NCBI GenBank assembly: GCA_016793875.1
Contig: JAEULG010000014.1
Coordinates: forward strand, 1 to 39,760
Source: Rhodospirillales bacterium
Lineage (GTDB): Bacteria; Pseudomonadota; Alphaproteobacteria; Rhodospirillales; Defluviicoccaceae
Direction of reading: 5' to 3'
DNA length: 39,760 nucleotides
Shown: piece after piece, positions 1 to 8,859 of the stretch
How the letters are laid out: every line of letters begins with the position of its first letter
Numbering within the stretch: the stretch's first letter is position 1
Made by a program: the position numbers and the translations under genes
The notes under the pieces: generated by a model
Database searches by the model: none
Seen by the model: only the letters and a program-made list of their open reading frames with translations
Told to the model about the DNA's origin: nothing

Positions 1-773
1 AGGGCGCGGGTAGCGGCCTCGACGTCGGGCTTTCGCATCAGCGACTCGCCGATGAGGAAGCAGCGGATGCCGGCGGCGGCGAGACGGTCGAGATCGCCGC
101 GGCTGGCAAGGCCGCTCTCGCCGACCAGGGTGCAGCCGGCCGGGGCCAGCGGCGCCAGGCGCTCGCTGGTCGCCAGATCGACGGCGAGCGTCGCGAGGTT
201 GCGGTTGTTGATGCCGACCAGCGCCGCCCCCAGCGCGGCGGCGCGCGCCATCTCCGCCCCGTCGTGCACTTCCACCAGCGCGTCCATGCCGAGGCCGGCG
301 GCGGTCGCCATCAACTCGCGGGCACAGCTGTCATCGACGGCGGCGAGAATCACCAGCACCGCGTCCGCTCCCAACGCGCGGGCCTCGACGATCTGGTAGG
401 GATCCAGCAGGAAATCCTTGCGCAGCACCGGCAGCGGCACCGCGGCGCGGGCGGCGGTCAGGAATGCATCGTCCCCCTGGAACCAGGGGGTATCGGTGAG
501 CACCGACAGGCAGGTGGCGCCGCCGGCGGCGTACGCGCGGGCCAGCGTCGGTGGATCGAAGTCGGCGCGGATCAGGCCCTTCGACGGCGAGGCGCGCTTG
601 ATCTCGGCGATCAGCCCGTAGCCGGGCGCCGCCGCCTGACGCAGCGCTGCGGCGAAGCCGCGCGGCGGACTGGCTGCGGCGGCGGCGCGCTCGACCACCC
701 CCAGCGGTCGCTCCCGCTTGCGCTCGGCCACCAGCGCCCGCTTATCGGCGCAGATGCGTTCCAGCACCGACAT
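1..773 (-). CDS. trpC: Indole-3-glycerol phosphate synthase TrpC, C-terminus cut off by the window edge
   Basis: TrpC converts 1-(o-carboxyphenylamino)-1-deoxyribulose 5-phosphate to indole-3-glycerol phosphate in cytoplasmic tryptophan synthesis. Translating the minus strand from the ATG at 773 gives 257 codons without a stop before the edge. Family signatures are present: [11 protein letters not shown] at about residues 56-66 (Glu57 and Lys59 are the expected active-site residues), LRKDF around 118-121 (catalytic Lys119), GINNRNL, and the phosphate-binding GESG and IGESLM segments near the end. The family is usually 260-270 residues, so only about ten residues should be missing. The ATG lies 4 bases after the trpD stop, so translation is probably coupled. 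Identity is secure; the true end cannot be seen. Confidence 0.96.
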   Translation of the reverse strand, partial: MSVLERICADKRALVAERKRERPLGVVERAAAAASPPRGFAAALRQAAAPGYGLIAEIKRASPSKGLIRADFDPPTLARAYAAGGATCLSVLTDTPWFQGDDAFLTAARAAVPLPVLRKDFLLDPYQIVEARALGADAVLVILAAVDDSCARELMATAAGLGMDALVEVHDGAEMARAAALGAALVGINNRNLATLAVDLATSERLAPLAPAGCTLVGESGLASRGDLDRLAAAGIRCFLIGESLMRKPDVEAATRA

Positions 774-777
774 CGGG

Positions 778-1815
778 TCAGCGGCTCGCCGCGCCGGTGG
801 TGATCTCGACCAGCCGGCGCAGCGCCGCCCGCGCCCGGCCGCCGTCAATCGCCGCCGCCGCCATCGCCGCACCCTCGCGCAGGCTCGCCGCCCGCCCGGC
901 GACGATCAGAGCCGCGGCGGCGTTGTAGACCACGGCATCGCGGAACGGCCCATGCTCGCCGCCCAGCATCGCCTGCATCGCAGCGGCGTTGGTGGCGGCA
1001 TCGCCGCCCTTGAGGTCGGCGGCCGATGCAGTCGGCACCCCGGCGTCGGCGGGCGTCACCTCGAAGCGATGAACAGCGCCGTCGCGCCACTCGGCGACGA
1101 ACGACGGGCCGGTGGTGGTCAGCTCGTCGAGGCCATCGCAGCCGTGCACGACCCAGGCCCGTTCCGAACCGAGGTTGCCCAGCGCAAGCGCCATCGGCTC
1201 GATCCAGTCGCGCGAGTAGGCGCCGGTGAACTGGCGCAAGACGCCGGCGGGGTTGGACAGCGGTCCCAGCAGGTTGAAGATGGTGCGCAGGCCGAGCTCG
1301 GCGCGTGGGCCGGCGACGTGGCGCATGGCGCTGTGGTGGCGCGGCGCCATCAGGAAGCCGATGCCGGCCTCGGCGATGGCCCGCTCGACCAGCGGCAGCT
1401 CGGCATCGAGATCGACGCCAAGCGCCGCCAGCACGTCGGCGGCGCCGCACTTCGACGACAGCGCCCGGTTGCCGTGCTTGGCGACCGGCACGCCGCAGCC
1501 GGCGACGACCAGCGCCGCACCGGTGGAGATGTTGAAGGTGCCGGCACCATCACCGCCGGTGCCGACGATGTCGATGGCATCGGCGGGCGCGCTCACCCTG
1601 AGCGCCCGCGCCCGCATCACCCGGACTGCGCCGGTGATCTCGTCGACGGTCTCGCCGCGTACCCGCAGCGCCATCAGCAGGCCGCCGATCTGCGCCGGCG
1701 TTGCGTCGCCCGCCATCAGCACCGAGAACGCCTGTTCGGACTCGTCGACGGAAAGGCAGGCGCCCGTCGCGACCTTGGCGAGCAGGGACTTGAGCAGGGC
1801 TTGCTGGTCGCTCAT
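778..1815 (-). CDS. trpD: Anthranilate phosphoribosyltransferase TrpD
   Basis: TrpD transfers phosphoribose from PRPP to anthranilate. The protein is 345 residues, normal for the family. The PRPP/glycine-rich loop [14 protein letters not shown] starts near residue 85, followed by [12 protein letters not shown] and later [19 protein letters not shown] and NLLGPLSNP, all standard TrpD blocks. The open frame continues upstream to 2235 but that part is in the trpG region and is not TrpD-like. The ATG at 1815, opening [12 protein letters not shown], gives a proper helical N-terminal domain. The gene starts 5 bases after the trpG stop and ends 4 bases before trpC, so trpG-trpD-trpC is one transcription unit. 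Confidence 0.97.
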   Translation of the reverse strand: MSDQQALLKSLLAKVATGACLSVDESEQAFSVLMAGDATPAQIGGLLMALRVRGETVDEITGAVRVMRARALRVSAPADAIDIVGTGGDGAGTFNISTGAALVVAGCGVPVAKHGNRALSSKCGAADVLAALGVDLDAELPLVERAIAEAGIGFLMAPRHHSAMRHVAGPRAELGLRTIFNLLGPLSNPAGVLRQFTGAYSRDWIEPMALALGNLGSERAWVVHGCDGLDELTTTGPSFVAEWRDGAVHRFEVTPADAGVPTASAADLKGGDAATNAAAMQAMLGGEHGPFRDAVVYNAAAALIVAGRAASLREGAAMAAAAIDGGRARAALRRLVEITTGAASR

Positions 1816-1820
1816 CCCTG

Positions 1821-2393
1821 CTAGTGCACCGTCGCCTGGAGGAAGTTGCGCAGCAGCGCGTGGCCGTGCTCGGTAGCGATGCTCTCGGGGTGGAACTGCA
1901 CACCGAAAATTGGCCACTCGCGGTGGCGCAGGCCCTGCACGACGCCGTCCTCGCTCTCGGCGGTGGCGATCAGGCAGTCCGGCCAGCCGTCGCGATCGAC
2001 CATCAGCGAGTGGTAGCGGGTGGCGGGAAACGGCGAGGGAATGCCGGCGAAGACGCCGCTGGCATCGTGGCGGATGCTGCTGATCTTGCCGTGCATCGGC
2101 TTCGGTGCCCGCACCACCTTGCCGCCGAACGCCTGGCCGATTCCCTGGTGGCCGAGGCAGACGCCGAGCAGTGGCACCCGCCCGGCGGCTGCCTCGATCA
2201 GCGCAAGGCAGATGCCCGCCCGATCGGGATCGCACGGGCCGGGCGACAGGACGATGCCCTGCGGCGCCAGCGCCATCGCTTCGTCGACGCTCAGCGCGTC
2301 GTTGCGGCGGACGTCGATATCGGCGCCGAGCTCTCCCAAATAATGGAAGAGATTGTAGGTGAAACTGTCGTAGTTATCGATCAGCAGCAGCAT
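1821..2393 (-). CDS. trpG: Anthranilate synthase glutaminase subunit TrpG
   Basis: TrpG is the class I glutamine amidotransferase that feeds ammonia to TrpE. From the ATG at 2393 it is 190 residues and begins [15 protein letters not shown], the canonical start. The nucleophile is Cys79 in [11 protein letters not shown], and His168 and Glu170 sit in FHPES, so the triad is complete. An in-frame ATG at 2429 would add 12 residues ([12 protein letters not shown]) that the family lacks. The family can also supply the PabA function in folate synthesis when no separate pabA exists; nothing here decides that. TrpE is not adjacent: it lies about 4.9 kb upstream behind opposite-strand genes. Confidence 0.97.
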   Translation of the reverse strand: MLLLIDNYDSFTYNLFHYLGELGADIDVRRNDALSVDEAMALAPQGIVLSPGPCDPDRAGICLALIEAAAGRVPLLGVCLGHQGIGQAFGGKVVRAPKPMHGKISSIRHDASGVFAGIPSPFPATRYHSLMVDRDGWPDCLIATAESEDGVVQGLRHREWPIFGVQFHPESIATEHGHALLRNFLQATVH

Positions 2394-2931
2394 GGACGGG
2401 AGCGACCTCACATCGAGCTGGGAACACATAGGCGGCCGCAGCCGGTCGGCGCTCCCGGCGATCGTCGGGCACCATGCCGGCGCGTCCCGGCAGCGTCAAG
2501 CGCGGCGGCTGTTGTTGCGCGTCGGCGTGGCGGTGGGATTCGTCGTGGCGATCACCCTGCTGTCGCCTGCGGCCGATGCGGCGGGCGAGGGGACCTCGCC
2601 GCCAGCCGGCAGCGCGACCGAGCTGCCGCCGGCAGCGACCGGCGCCACCGCCGCCATCCGCGAGTTGCGTGAGCGGCGGCTGCGCGACCAGCAGCGGGCG
2701 GTGGAGGGGCGCATCCAGAGCCTCGACCGCCAGCTCGTGCCGTGGGAGCGGCAGCAGCGCGACGCCCGGCCGGTCCAGCCGAACGGCCTGCCGCGGCCGC
2801 TGCAAAATCCCACCGCCGAGCGCCTGGACCTTGAGCGCCGGGGCCTGCGCGATCGCGACCGGCTGCTGCAGCAACAGCTCCGCAACCAGCAGGCCGACCG
2901 CGAGCGTATCGAGCGCATCCGCAAGTGGTAA
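2392..2931 (+). CDS. Putative exported, charged coiled-coil-like protein, start uncertain
   Basis: No family recognised. The frame has a basic stretch (RQRQARR, about residues 33-39), a hydrophobic segment ([20 protein letters not shown]) and an AADA-AG-type signal peptidase site near residue 64. After that come a Pro/Ala linker and a mature part rich in Arg, Gln, Glu and Leu ([35 protein letters not shown]) that looks helical or coiled-coil. A periplasmic protein of roughly 115 residues is a reasonable reading. The ATG at 2392 overlaps the trpG ATG on the other strand (shared CATG), has no ribosome site, and puts about 30 odd residues before the signal peptide. The real start is probably internal, possibly a TTG or GTG between about 2512 and 2530. 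The HMA gene follows after 50 bases. Confidence 0.6.
   Translation: MDGSDLTSSWEHIGGRSRSALPAIVGHHAGASRQRQARRLLLRVGVAVGFVVAITLLSPAADAAGEGTSPPAGSATELPPAATGATAAIRELRERRLRDQQRAVEGRIQSLDRQLVPWERQQRDARPVQPNGLPRPLQNPTAERLDLERRGLRDRDRLLQQQLRNQQADRERIERIRKW
2471..2499 (-). promoter_or_regulatory. Candidate sigma70-type promoter for trpGDC
   Basis: On the minus strand, TTGACG (2499-2494) is followed by a 17-base spacer and CATGGT (2476-2471). The -35 is good and the -10 weak (3 of 6). It would start transcription about 70 bases before the trpG ATG. trpGDC is cut off from trpE by genes on the other strand and so needs its own promoter. The site lies inside the longest form of the plus-strand frame that begins at 2392. 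Inferred by eye only. Confidence 0.3.
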
Positions 2932-2981
2932 TGGGCCGGTCCATCCGTGAGAATTCGAACCGAACCGGAGGATTTAGAACG

Positions 2982-3197
2982 ATGAGCGAACTGAAGAGCT
3001 ACCGCATCGACGGGATGAGCTGCGAGGGTTGCGCCCGCTCGGTGACCGCGGCCATCCGCAAGCTGGTTCCCGGTGCCGCGGTCGAGGTCGATGTCGACGG
3101 CGGCGTCGTCCGTGTCGGCGACGAGGCCGGCGAAGAGCTCGTCCATCAGGCGGTCGAGCGGGCCGGCTTTACCTGGCGCGGCGAAGCCGTGGCGTGA
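2982..3197 (+). CDS. Small heavy-metal-associated (HMA) protein, CopZ-like
   Basis: A 71-residue single-domain protein of the HMA fold, which carries Cu(I) or another soft metal to P-type ATPases or regulators. The metal site is MSCEGC (Cys at residues 14 and 17, in the MxCxxC context), followed by the expected amphipathic helix (ARSVTAAIRKLV) and the beta-strand VEVDVDGGVVRVG. Length matches free-standing CopZ chaperones. The ATG at 2982 has a strong Shine-Dalgarno GGAGG at 2967-2971. No P-type ATPase or CueR-type regulator is in the window, so the partner is elsewhere. The fold is certain; copper specificity is inferred from the motif. Confidence 0.9.
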   Translation: MSELKSYRIDGMSCEGCARSVTAAIRKLVPGAAVEVDVDGGVVRVGDEAGEELVHQAVERAGFTWRGEAVA

Positions 3198-3326
3198 TCC
3201 GGCCGGGGCGAGCGGACCGCCCCTGCCGTTCTCCGGCCGAATCGCGCGACGCCCTTCGGCCGGATTATCGCGAAGCCGTTGATTGGCGGACCACTGACAG
3301 AGTGCAGCGCTATCAACGGTATCCGC

Positions 3327-3344
3327 GACTACCATTGACTACCA
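3327..3344 (+). repeat. Tandem 8-base direct repeat upstream of the SbcD-like gene
   Basis: GACTACCA occurs at 3327-3334 and again at 3337-3344, a 10-base period, about one helical turn. It lies about 140 bases upstream of the nuclease gene. Such spacing is typical of an activator or repressor dimer site, but no cognate regulator is known here. Confidence 0.4.
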
Positions 3345-3364
3345 CAGCTTGATATTGCAGCGTT

Positions 3365-3392
3365 GCAGCAGCCGCGATCGCGCGGTTGCTGC
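3365..3392. other. Strong 12-bp stem hairpin in the gap before the SbcD-like gene
   Basis: Arms 3365-3376 and 3381-3392 pair over 12 positions with one G-T wobble and a four-base ATCG loop. No T-run follows on either strand, so it is not a simple intrinsic terminator. It sits between the HMA gene and the candidate promoter of the nuclease gene and may be an operator, an RNA structure or an interspersed repeat. Confidence 0.5.
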
Positions 3393-3412
3393 GAAATCGC
3401 TGTCGTTGCTGC

Positions 3413-3441
3413 TTGTATTGAACAGAACAGGAACGTACACT
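3413..3441 (+). promoter_or_regulatory. Candidate promoter of the SbcD/SbcC-like pair
   Basis: TTGTAT (3413-3418), a 17-base spacer and TACACT (3436-3441) precede the ATG at 3483, giving a leader of about 35 bases. Matches are moderate (3 of 6 and 4 of 6). The region is more AT-rich than its surroundings, as expected for a promoter. Confidence 0.3.
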
Positions 3442-3482
3442 ACCCATTGGGGTGCAGCGAATCGAATGGCCGGGGTTTTCCG

Positions 3483-4613
3483 ATGAGCATCACCGTGGTG
3501 CATACGGCCGACTGGCAGCTTGGCAAGGCGTTCGGCGCCGTCGGCGACGAGGCGCGGGGGCGGCTGCGCGACGCCCGCTTCGAGGCGGTCGAGCGTCTCG
3601 GTGCCCTGGCGCGCGAGCGGCAGGCCGATGCGGTATTGGTCGCTGGCGATTTGTTCGATTCCGGCACTGCTGGCGATCCGACGCTGCGGCGAGCGCGCGT
3701 TGCCATGGAATCCTTCAGCGGCCCGTGGGTGCTGCTGCCCGGCAACCACGATGCGGCGACCGCCGAAGGCGTCTGGGCACGGCTGCGCCGCCTCGGTCTT
3801 CCCGGGAACGTCATCATCGCCGAGCGGGCGGAGCCGGTAATGCTCGCCGACGGCCGGCTCATGGTGCTGCCGGCCCCGCTTGCCCGGAACAACGAGAGTG
3901 ACGATTTGACCGCGTGGTTCGATACGGCACCGGCCGCTCCCGGCGCGGTGCGTATCGGCCTCGCCCACGGCAGCATCCCGAGCCGGCTGCCGGCGGACGC
4001 CGATGCCCGAAACCCGATCGCCGATGACCGTGCGACGCGCGCCGGCCTCGACTACCTGGCGCTCGGCGACTGGCACGGCACCCTGCGCATCGATGCCCGC
4101 ACCTGGTATTCCGGCACGCCGGAGCCCGACCGGGCGAAGGATAACGACCCCGGCAACGCGCTGGTGGTGCGCATCGACCGGCCGGGTGCGGCGGCAGTGG
4201 TGGAGAAGGTCGCCGTCGGCCGCTACTGCTGGCACGCGATCCGGCGGACGGTGCACCGGCGCGAGGACGTCGCCGTGCTGTCCGAGGACCTGCGGGCGCT
4301 CGGCAGCCCGCTCGACCGCCACGTCGTCGAGCTGACGCTGGAAGGCACCGTCGATTTCGCCACCCGCGCGATGCTGACCGACGTGCTCGGCGATCTCGCC
4401 GTCCGGCTGTGCGACCTGCGCCTGGACGAGGGGCGGCTCGCCGTTTTCCATAGCGACGACGACCTGCAGCAGATTCCCGCCATCGGCTTCATCGGCTCCG
4501 CCCTGGCGCGGCTGCGCGAGAAGGCAATGGGCTCGGAGCCGCAGGCGGCAATTGCCGAGGTCGCCCTACGGATCCTCTATCACGAGTGCCGGCAAGCGCA
4601 CGTGGGTCATTGA
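3483..4613 (+). CDS. SbcD/YhaO-like DNA repair exonuclease (calcineurin-like phosphoesterase)
   Basis: A 376-residue metallophosphoesterase of the SbcD/Mre11/YhaO group, expected to be the Mn-dependent nuclease partner of the ATPase that follows. Motifs in order: HTADWQLGK at residues 7-15, VAGDLFDS, LLPGNHD, LAHGS and LGDWHGT. The first motif is normally D-x-H; here Asp10 is followed two residues later by Gln12 instead of His. All other metal-site motifs are intact. The C-terminal part (about 270-376) is a capping domain, shorter than in E. coli SbcD. Start at 3483 opens with the conserved first strand (MSITVVHTADW); the frame runs upstream to 3363 but that sequence is not protein-like. The stop is 4 bases before the ATPase ATG, so the two are an operon. 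Confidence 0.88.
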   Translation: MSITVVHTADWQLGKAFGAVGDEARGRLRDARFEAVERLGALARERQADAVLVAGDLFDSGTAGDPTLRRARVAMESFSGPWVLLPGNHDAATAEGVWARLRRLGLPGNVIIAERAEPVMLADGRLMVLPAPLARNNESDDLTAWFDTAPAAPGAVRIGLAHGSIPSRLPADADARNPIADDRATRAGLDYLALGDWHGTLRIDARTWYSGTPEPDRAKDNDPGNALVVRIDRPGAAAVVEKVAVGRYCWHAIRRTVHRREDVAVLSEDLRALGSPLDRHVVELTLEGTVDFATRAMLTDVLGDLAVRLCDLRLDEGRLAVFHSDDDLQQIPAIGFIGSALARLREKAMGSEPQAAIAEVALRILYHECRQAHVGH

Positions 4614-4617
4614 AGGC

Positions 4618-7302
4618 ATGCACATCCGCCGCATCCGCATCCAGGACTTCCGCAAGCTGCGCGGCCCGGTGTGTCTGGACGGGTTGGGCGACGGCCTCAC
4701 CATCATCGCCGGCGACAACGAGGACGGCAAATCGACGGTGCTGGAGGCGATCCGTGCGGCGCTGTTCTACCGGCATCGCGCCAACGACGAATTCGTCCGA
4801 TCGCTGGCGCCGTTCGGCTGCACCGGCGCCCGGCCGGTTGTCGAGCTGGATTTCGAGCTGGGCGGGCTTTCCTGGCACCTGCGTAAGGCCTTCTGCCGCA
4901 AGCCTTACGAGGCCCTGCTGACCGCTGGCGCCGGCGCTACCTTCAGCGGCGACGCCGCCGAGGAAGAACTCGGCCGGCTCCTCGGGCTGCCGCGTGGCAG
5001 CCGCGGTGCGACGAGGCCGGCGGAGCAGGGTATCTGGGGACTGTTCTGGGTAAGCCAGGGCACGGCGTTCGATGGTGACGGTGCGCTCAGCGATGGCAGC
5101 CGGGCGACACTGACCGGGGCGCTGGAAGACGAGTTCGGCCGCGTCCTCGGCGGCGACGCCGCTCCGGCTCTCGTTGCCCGCATCCGCCAGCGCTGCGATG
5201 CGCTGTTTACCCAGGCGCGCAATAGCCCGCAGGGGGACCTGAAGTTGGCCCTGGAAGCCAAGGCCAAGGCCCAAGAGAACGTCGATGAACTAGAGGCGGC
5301 GCTCGCCGACTACCAGGGCAAGCTTGCCGAGCTGCAGCGGCTGCGCGCGGAGCGCGCCCGCTACGACCGTGAGCAGACGCTGGCGCAGGCGGAAGCGGCG
5401 GTGCAGGCGGCAGAGCAGGAGCACCGGCAGATCGAGGGCCTGCAGCAGCGGGAACAGCAGGCTGGCCGCGAGGCCGAGCTGGCGCACGCCAGGTTCGATC
5501 GGACGCGCGCGGCGTGGCGGGCCCGACATGACGCCATCCAGGCGGCGAAGGCGGCGGCGGAAGAGGAGGCGGCGCTGGCAGCAGAGCTGGCCGCGGCGGA
5601 GCATCGGCTGGTGCCGGCGCAGGCGCTGCTGGCGCAGGCGGAAGCCGGCCTGGAGGCGGCGCGGCAGCGGCAGCAGGACACCGCAGCCTGGTGTGCGAAG
5701 GCCGATCTGGCGCTGCGGCGCGCCCGCCTGCAGTGCGATGTGCGTGCCGACAGCGCCGTGCTGGAGAAGGCGGAAGCCGCCGATGCGGCGGCGGAGCGGG
5801 CGGCGGCGGCCGCCATCCTGATTCCGATGGACGACGCGGCGATCACGGCGCTGCGCACCGGCGTTGCCGCAGCGCGCGAGGCGGCGGCGCGGCTGGAGGC
5901 CGCGGCAACGCAGGTGGTGTTCACCCCCGAGGCTGGGCAGCGCGTCTTCCTCGGTGCAGAGGAGGTCCCTGCTGGCCAGCTGCTGCGGCTGGCCGCCGAG
6001 ACGGTGCTGCGGCTGGAAGGTTTCGGCGCCATCCTTATCCGGCCTGGCGGCGAGGACCTGGCGGAGCGGCAGCGCAAGGCCGCGGCGGCCGAAGCGGCGG
6101 TGGCGGAGATGCTGGCGCGGGGCGGTGTTCCAGACGCGGATGCCGCCGAGGCTGCCTGGGCCCTCCGTCGCCGGCACCTCGCTGCCGCCGAGAGCGAACG
6201 CCGCGCCGCGGCGACGCTGGCTCCCCACGGCCTCGCCGTGCTGCGTGCAGCGGTGGCGGCAAAGGCGGAGGAATTAGCGGCATTGCCGGGAGAGGCTGCC
6301 GCTGAGCCGCTTGCCGACGCGGCGGTTGCGGCCGAGGCGGCGCGGTCGGCGCGGGAGGAGGCGATCCGGCAGCTTGCCACCTGTCAGCAGGAACGCGACC
6401 GCTGCGACCGCGACCGCGAGCAGGTAGCCGGCGTCGAGCTTTCAGTGCGTACCCGCTGGGAGACGGCCGCCGCGCGTTCGCGCGAGCTGCAGCAGGCGCT
6501 GTTCGAGGCGCGCGCCAGTGTTGCCGATGCGACGCTGCTGACGGCGCTGAAGGACGAGGAGGCGAACGTTGCGGCCGCCGATGCGCTGCTGGAGCAGGCT
6601 CGCGAGGTCCTGCGGAGCTGCAAGCCGGACGCCGTCGCCGAGCGGCTTGCAGGGGCCAGGTGCCTGCTGACCGAGACGCGGGAACGCCTGCGGCGCCTCG
6701 ACGACGACGTGCGGGACCGGCAAGGGGAGTTGCGCGGTCTCGGCCAGCACGGCCTGGAGGACGACCTCGCGGCCGCGAAGGGTGTGCTGCAACGGGCGGA
6801 GGGCAAGCTGGCGGTGGTCGAGCAGGATGCCGCGGCGCTACGGCTGCTGTACGAGACGCTGCGCACCGCCGAGCAGGAGGCGAAGCTCTCATTCGCCGAA
6901 CCGATTGCCCGGCGGATGTCACCCTACCTGCAGACGCTGTTTCCCGGCTGCGAACTGGACTTCGATTCAAATACGCTGCAGCTGAGCCACCTGCGGCGCG
7001 CCGGCTGCGACGAGCCGTTCAGCCGGCTCAGCGTCGGCACCCGTGAGCAGCTGGCGGTGCTGACCCGGCTGGCCTTCGCCGAGCTGCTGAGCGAACGTGG
7101 CCAGCCGGCGGCGGTCATTCTCGACGATGCCCTGGTTTACTCCGATCGCAGCCGCCTGCAGCGGATGCAGGCCGAGCTTTTGCGGGCGGCGGAGCGGCTG
7201 CAGGTGCTGGTGCTGACCTGCCGGCCGGACGACTACGCCGGCCTCGACGTCCCCACCATCCGTCTCGCCGACTGCTTCACCGGCGAGCCGTCGCTGGTGT
7301 GA
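4618..7302 (+). CDS. SbcC/YhaN-like coiled-coil AAA ATPase without a zinc hook
   Basis: An 894-residue SMC-like ATPase, probably driving the SbcD-like nuclease at DNA ends. Seen: Walker A AGDNEDGKST at 31-40, a Q-loop-like region around RPAEQGIWGLFWVSQG (about 140-155), long Ala/Glu/Arg coiled coils at roughly 210-400 and 482-780, an ABC signature LSVGTREQLAVL from 804, and Walker B VILDDALV (Asp836-Asp837). Between the coils, at about 431-481, is a compact strand-rich insert (VVFTPEAGQRVFLG, then FGAILIRPGG), with no CxxC hook as in E. coli SbcC or Rad50. That layout resembles B. subtilis YhaN more than SbcC. The upstream in-frame ATG at 4552 overlaps the nuclease gene; MHIRRIRIQDFRKL at 4618 is the proper first strand. 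Confidence 0.9.
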   Translation: MHIRRIRIQDFRKLRGPVCLDGLGDGLTIIAGDNEDGKSTVLEAIRAALFYRHRANDEFVRSLAPFGCTGARPVVELDFELGGLSWHLRKAFCRKPYEALLTAGAGATFSGDAAEEELGRLLGLPRGSRGATRPAEQGIWGLFWVSQGTAFDGDGALSDGSRATLTGALEDEFGRVLGGDAAPALVARIRQRCDALFTQARNSPQGDLKLALEAKAKAQENVDELEAALADYQGKLAELQRLRAERARYDREQTLAQAEAAVQAAEQEHRQIEGLQQREQQAGREAELAHARFDRTRAAWRARHDAIQAAKAAAEEEAALAAELAAAEHRLVPAQALLAQAEAGLEAARQRQQDTAAWCAKADLALRRARLQCDVRADSAVLEKAEAADAAAERAAAAAILIPMDDAAITALRTGVAAAREAAARLEAAATQVVFTPEAGQRVFLGAEEVPAGQLLRLAAETVLRLEGFGAILIRPGGEDLAERQRKAAAAEAAVAEMLARGGVPDADAAEAAWALRRRHLAAAESERRAAATLAPHGLAVLRAAVAAKAEELAALPGEAAAEPLADAAVAAEAARSAREEAIRQLATCQQERDRCDRDREQVAGVELSVRTRWETAAARSRELQQALFEARASVADATLLTALKDEEANVAAADALLEQAREVLRSCKPDAVAERLAGARCLLTETRERLRRLDDDVRDRQGELRGLGQHGLEDDLAAAKGVLQRAEGKLAVVEQDAAALRLLYETLRTAEQEAKLSFAEPIARRMSPYLQTLFPGCELDFDSNTLQLSHLRRAGCDEPFSRLSVGTREQLAVLTRLAFAELLSERGQPAAVILDDALVYSDRSRLQRMQAELLRAAERLQVLVLTCRPDDYAGLDVPTIRLADCFTGEPSLV

Positions 7303-7320
7303 CGCGCGGGGGCCGCGGGC

Positions 7321-8858
<1,538 letters not shown>

Positions 8859-8859
<1 letters not shown>

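Noticed and set aside
2945..2965. T-loop-like GGTTCGAATTC on the minus strand, suggesting a tRNA
   Set aside because: The flanking bases do not form the T-stem and no acceptor or anticodon arm is present.
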